NCBI GenBank assembly: GCA_037446075.1
Contig: JBBIJH010000167.1
Location: 1 to 6,096, forward strand
Source of the DNA: JBBIJH01 sp037446075
Lineage (GTDB): Bacteria > Bacteroidota > Ignavibacteria > UBA10030 > JAHEZR01
Direction of reading: 5' to 3'
DNA length: 6,096 nucleotides
The position numbers and the translations under genes are program-made. The notes beneath the pieces were generated by a model. That model was given only the letters and a program-made list of their open reading frames with translations. It was not told the DNA's origin and searched no databases. Shown one piece after another: positions 4,128 to 6,096 of the stretch. Each line of letters begins with the position of its first letter. Positions within the stretch are counted from its first letter, which is position 1.

Positions 4128-6096
4128 GAACGATAAAGTCGCACAACTTTCTTACAGCGCCGCCTTTATACTGAAGGATATTCAGTGCTGCATTCACTCT
4201 GCCGCGGCTAAATGAGATGACAGAATGCAATCCCCTATAGGCTCTCGAGCTTCGAAGCGCCATGGCAACTCCCTCCCGCGAGAGAGCAGGAGTGTTCGGC
4301 GGCGTGAGCGAGGCGGTCATGGATTGAACTGCGGCAGTTAATACGAGCCGCGCTGAATCGTACCCCAGAAGAGTGTTCTTCGTCGGACGTGTGTTTGTTC
4401 TTTGAAGGAATCGATCGTAGAACTCCAGATAGGCGCTATCCGCAGGGTCCACGTAGGTGTCGGAATCGAAGATGATGCCGTCTGTGTATCGACGGTTGTC
4501 TTCCAGTTCATCCAGGTTATACCAGTCTCCGCTGCCGAGAAGTTGTGTCTTGAAGTTATGGTACGCAAGCTGGGCTGAAAGAATTCCTATTTCCTCCGCG
4601 CTTGCAATAGGGAGGTAAAATGCATCGATACTCTTGATTGGAATTTCCAGCGTGTCGAGATCCGAGACTTCCTTGACAGTCGGGATATGTAGCGAATCGG
4701 CAATCCTCTTCCCGTCGGAGCCAAGCAAAGCATAAACGCTGATCTTCCCTCGCGCTGCTATCAGGGAATCAAGAAGTTCTCGAGGTACGCCACGAGCAAC
4801 AAGCTTTTGAATTTCCGCCTGCGGTATCTTCCTTGAAAAGGAAACGAGCGGATCAGCAATTTCCAGCTTCGCCGCCTTTCTGAATCGCATCAACTGTTCC
4901 CCAAAGTCCGTCGTGCCTTTCTCGTACCATTCGACGCCGATAATCTTTGCTCCGAGTCGGCCTGCTTCTTCCACAAAGCTCTCGGCCATGTACCGACCGT
5001 ATGAATCAATCGGGGCAAGCACTCCAAAGGATCGCATTCCGAGTTGTTCCAGTGCATAGCGCGCCATGGCCTTCCCTCGAATAGAGTAATCGGGATTCGC
5101 TTGAAAAATGTACGAGCCTACGGAAGCAAGGCCGTTGGCATTCGCGGTCGGGGAAACTAAGGGAATACCCGCCTGATTAGCGATCTTTGCTGCTGCACTC
5201 ACCTCCGCACTGTAGATGGGACCTAGGATTGCATTAAGCTCCTTATCTTTCGTCAGGGCATCAACTGCCGAGGCGGCTACTGCTGGATCGCCCTCGGAGT
5301 CCAGTGCTACGAGTTCAACACCTACACCGGCCGTTTGAAATTCCCCTGCGGCAAACTCCATTCCCCGGCGTATTTCCTCCCCGATGAGCCGTACCGAGGC
5401 GTCTGACGATTTGGAAAATAACGGTAACACGAGCCCTAGTTTGATGGTCCTCACCGTTTCGAGTTTTTTCAGAAGGGCGCGCGCTCGTACCACCTGGGCA
5501 AAATTCGGATACTGCTGGATGAGGGACCTGAGAATCGAGCGGGCTTCTTCGGTTCTCCCACCTGCAGTCCATTTTTCTGCCAGCGCTGTACCAAGAAGTA
5601 TCCTCGCCGTGGCACTCGCCGCGCGGTCAAGGAAAGGTTTCAGTGCTGTTCCACTCAGGTATTTGTTGCCGAGGAGAGTTACGAAGTGCTCTGCTTTCTC
5701 TTTCAGCGTCGCGTCTTCTGTTGATTCAAGAACTTTAAGAAATTCAGCCATCGATTGATCATGTCGGCCTAGTGCGTAGTAATTGGTAGCAAGTGTGAAG
5801 TGGGCATCCACGAGGTATCGACTGGAGGGCTGGGTCCGAAGAAACTCTTCCAAGAGGCGGATCGAGCTCTCGAACCGCTTCAATCGGTAAAGCGCCTTCG
5901 CGGCCATCACGCATGCAGCACTCGTTCGCTGATTCCTTGGGAATGATGAGAGCAAGTGGGCGAATTTACTGTAGGCACCTTCGAAATCCTCGGAGGCAAA
6001 GCGTGCGACACCGTCACGGAAGGCCTCCTCCGCTTCCTCGTTGTACCGAATCCCGACTTGAGCTGGTGCCCATTGGAGAAAGGAGTAGAAGGACAA
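4117..6096 (-). CDS. TPR-repeat plus periplasmic-binding-protein (Peripla_BP_6-like) receptor, 5' end outside window
   Basis: At least 659 residues are present. The frame is open to the window edge, where it begins LSFYSFLQWAPAQ, probably the end of a signal peptide. The first codon in the window is TTG, but the true start is likely upstream. Residues about 18-210 are TPR-like helical repeats (AEEAFRDGVARF, AAKALYRLKRFESSI, ATNYYALGRHDQSMAEFL, AGGRTEEARSIL). From about 217 (TIKLGLVLPL) to the end is a type I periplasmic binding fold of the LivJ/leucine-binding group. It includes LDSEGDPAVAASAVDAL (265-281), LGPIYSAEVSAAAKIANQAG (291-310), IPLVSPTA (311-318) and FGVLAPIDSYGR (357-368). The 411-450 stretch looks like an insertion within the fold. 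TPR plus this fold recalls LpoA-type envelope lipoproteins that act on peptidoglycan synthesis, but amino-acid-type ligand sensing is equally possible. No permease genes are in view. It overlaps radC by one base. Confidence 0.85.
   Translation of the reverse strand: MSFYSFLQWAPAQVGIRYNEEAEEAFRDGVARFASEDFEGAYSKFAHLLSSFPRNQRTSAACVMAAKALYRLKRFESSIRLLEEFLRTQPSSRYLVDAHFTLATNYYALGRHDQSMAEFLKVLESTEDATLKEKAEHFVTLLGNKYLSGTALKPFLDRAASATARILLGTALAEKWTAGGRTEEARSILRSLIQQYPNFAQVVRARALLKKLETVRTIKLGLVLPLFSKSSDASVRLIGEEIRRGMEFAAGEFQTAGVGVELVALDSEGDPAVAASAVDALTKDKELNAILGPIYSAEVSAAAKIANQAGIPLVSPTANANGLASVGSYIFQANPDYSIRGKAMARYALEQLGMRSFGVLAPIDSYGRYMAESFVEEAGRLGAKIIGVEWYEKGTTDFGEQLMRFRKAAKLEIADPLVSFSRKIPQAEIQKLVARGVPRELLDSLIAARGKISVYALLGSDGKRIADSLHIPTVKEVSDLDTLEIPIKSIDAFYLPIASAEEIGILSAQLAYHNFKTQLLGSGDWYNLDELEDNRRYTDGIIFDSDTYVDPADSAYLEFYDRFLQRTNTRPTKNTLLGYDSARLVLTAAVQSMTASLTPPNTPALSREGVAMALRSSRAYRGLHSVISFSRGRVNAALNILQYKGGAVRKLCDFIVQEE

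Noticed and set aside
4118..4144. Longer radC start at ATG 4144
   Set aside because: It would overlap the upstream gene by 28 bases; ATG 4117 has AGGAGG and the compact TAATG junction.

Overview
The window is 6,096 bases of moderate-G+C bacterial chromosome. It looks like a diderm (Gram-negative-type) bacterium, because it carries a lipoprotein with a clear lipobox, a secreted LysM protein and a periplasmic-binding-protein-type receptor. Genes start behind strong Shine-Dalgarno sequences (AGGAGG or close), and one promoter is a perfect TTGACA/17 nt/TATAAT. Both argue against classical Bacteroidota, which use a different promoter and mostly lack Shine-Dalgarno sites. The phylum cannot be fixed from this sequence. 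Nothing here looks like phage, insertion sequence, CRISPR or rRNA/tRNA.

Layout. At 1-195 there is a short intergenic region, possibly with the start of a leftward gene running off the window edge. At 196-945 is the only clear rightward gene, an orphan SAM-dependent methyltransferase of the 'methyltransferase small'/PrmC-like fold that lacks the NPPY motif. Everything to its right is on the minus strand. In transcription order from the right edge these are: a TPR plus periplasmic-binding-protein receptor (5' end outside the window); radC, joined to it by a 1-base TAATG overlap but frameshifted near its 3' end; a promoter region; a small coiled-coil lipoprotein; a secreted coiled-coil/LysM protein; a large hairpin with a T-run; and phoH, which converges on the methyltransferase.

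How they fit together. The lipoprotein and LysM protein (3251 down to 2203) form a compact two-gene unit with its own consensus promoter and a likely terminator. They look like a matched envelope pair: one anchored in a membrane by lipid, the other bound to peptidoglycan, both with long coiled coils and a similarly placed cysteine. The TPR/receptor protein resembles the two-part architecture of LpoA-type envelope lipoproteins, and no ABC permease genes are visible beside it. phoH and radC are housekeeping-type genes. The radC copy appears to have lost 13 bp just after its JAMM motif.

Most notable points: the radC frameshift and its possible slippage origin; the paired coiled-coil envelope operon with its perfect promoter and a palindrome in the leader; the hairpin sitting directly before the phoH ribosome binding site; and the methyltransferase without its expected substrate-binding motif. 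No clearly new defence or mobile system was found.
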